Source: Betaproteobacteria bacterium
Lineage (GTDB): Bacteria; Pseudomonadota; Gammaproteobacteria; Burkholderiales; Burkholderiaceae_C
Assembly (NCBI GenBank): GCA_009922295.1
Contig: RFWA01000154.1
Span: 1 to 6,211, forward strand
Reading direction: 5' to 3'
DNA length: 6,211 nt
Shown here: piece after piece, positions 5,612 to 6,211 of the stretch
Position numbering within the stretch: position 1 is the first letter of the stretch
Layout: each line of letters starts with the position of its first letter
The notes under the pieces: model-generated
Seen by the model: the letters and a program-made list of their open reading frames with translations, nothing else
Told to the model about the DNA's origin: nothing
Databases searched by the model: none
Program-made: the position numbers and the translations under genes

Positions 5612-6211
5612 GGTGCGCTCCCCTGCTCGGGTTTGGTCAGGCGGATGTGGAAAATTGCGAACGCGAGCACGATGAGCAAGAGCAGTACCCCGATGGCCGC
5701 GGCCTCGCCGAAACGATTGCCGCGAAATGCGGTGTTGTAAAGAAGCACAGGCAATACCTCGGTCGCTCCCGCAGGACCGCCAGCCGTCATCACGCCGATG
5801 ATGTCGTAGTGCCTAATCGTGTTGATGATGTCCAAGGTCGAGGCCACCACAAGCAGGTAACGCAGGTTGGGCAAGGTAATGTGGCGAAACCGCTGCCAAG
5901 CGCCGGCGCCATCCATGGCTGCGGCCTCGTACTGGTCATGGGGTATGGTCTGCAGGCCGGCGAGGATCAGCAACATCACGAACGGCACGCCGCGCCACAC
6001 ATCGACGGCAACTACCGACATGAAAGCCAATGCAGGTGTACCCAGCCAGGCCAGTGGCGCGTCGATGACCCGATTTGAGACTAGCAGGTAGTTGACAACG
6101 CCGAACTGCGGCTCCAAAAGCCACAACCAGATGGTTGCCCCCACCGCAGGGGCCACCATCCACGGCGTCAGAAACGCGACCCGAAGCGCCGTCTTGGCGA
6201 ATCGGATCTCG
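5608..6211 (-). CDS. CUT1-type ABC importer permease, MalF-like, 5' end outside the window
   Basis: C-terminal 200 residues of the MalF/UgpA-type inner-membrane permease, partner of the MalG-like protein encoded next. The frame stays open to the right edge and reads FAKTALRVAFLTPWMVAPAVG before the internal ATG at 6159, a normal MalF-type run into a membrane helix, so that ATG is not the start. The family marker WLLEPQFGVVNYLL is present, as is the EAA loop YEAAAMDGAGAW (about 5896-5931) that contacts the ATPase, followed by HITLPNLRY. Its TGA (5610-5608) overlaps the next start codon. In CUT1 operons the solute-binding protein usually precedes this gene, so that gene, and with it the best clue to the substrate, probably lies just right of the window. 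Confidence 0.93.
   Translation of the reverse strand, partial: EIRFAKTALRVAFLTPWMVAPAVGATIWLWLLEPQFGVVNYLLVSNRVIDAPLAWLGTPALAFMSVVAVDVWRGVPFVMLLILAGLQTIPHDQYEAAAMDGAGAWQRFRHITLPNLRYLLVVASTLDIINTIRHYDIIGVMTAGGPAGATEVLPVLLYNTAFRGNRFGEAAAIGVLLLLIVLAFAIFHIRLTKPEQGSAP

Overview
This GC-rich window looks like a chromosomal piece of a betaproteobacterium, most likely Burkholderiales/Comamonadaceae. That placement rests on GCC/CTG-rich codon use and on the gene families present. It is inference, because there is no rRNA or other marker gene. No mobile element, CRISPR array, tRNA or rRNA was seen.

Region 1 (1-1278, + strand) is the end of what looks like a pyrimidine-type uptake locus. It holds the C-terminal 181 residues of an NMT1/THI5-like ABC substrate-binding protein, a strong intrinsic terminator (575-606), and a TetR-family regulator closely resembling E. 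coli RutR, the uracil/thymine-sensing repressor. Both conserved tryptophans of the RutR effector domain are present.

Region 2 (1321-3539, + strand) is a tight two-gene unit. A complete but somewhat atypical cytochrome P450 is followed 35 bases later by a BKACE-family protein (DUF849, beta-keto acid cleavage enzyme). The BKACE protein keeps the metal-binding HxH pair at residues 46 and 48. In its C-terminal active-site motif the usual arginine and the third metal ligand, a glutamate, are replaced by Ser247 and Gly251. The P450 has an intact heme-Cys motif and ExxR, but a Gln in place of the I-helix acid and a short N-terminus.

Region 3 (3660-6211, - strand) converges on region 2. It is the end of a CUT1-type (carbohydrate/polyol/glycerol-phosphate class) ABC importer operon. 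Reading leftward, it has a MalF-like permease (5' end beyond the right edge), a MalG-like permease overlapping it by 4 bases, and a UgpC/MalK-type ATPase with a GTG start. The 120 bases between the two convergent units hold only weak hairpins.

A working model is that the importer brings in a small oxygenated compound and the P450 and BKACE protein take part in its breakdown, but nothing in the window names the substrate. The best lead for something undescribed is the P450 + variant-BKACE pair.
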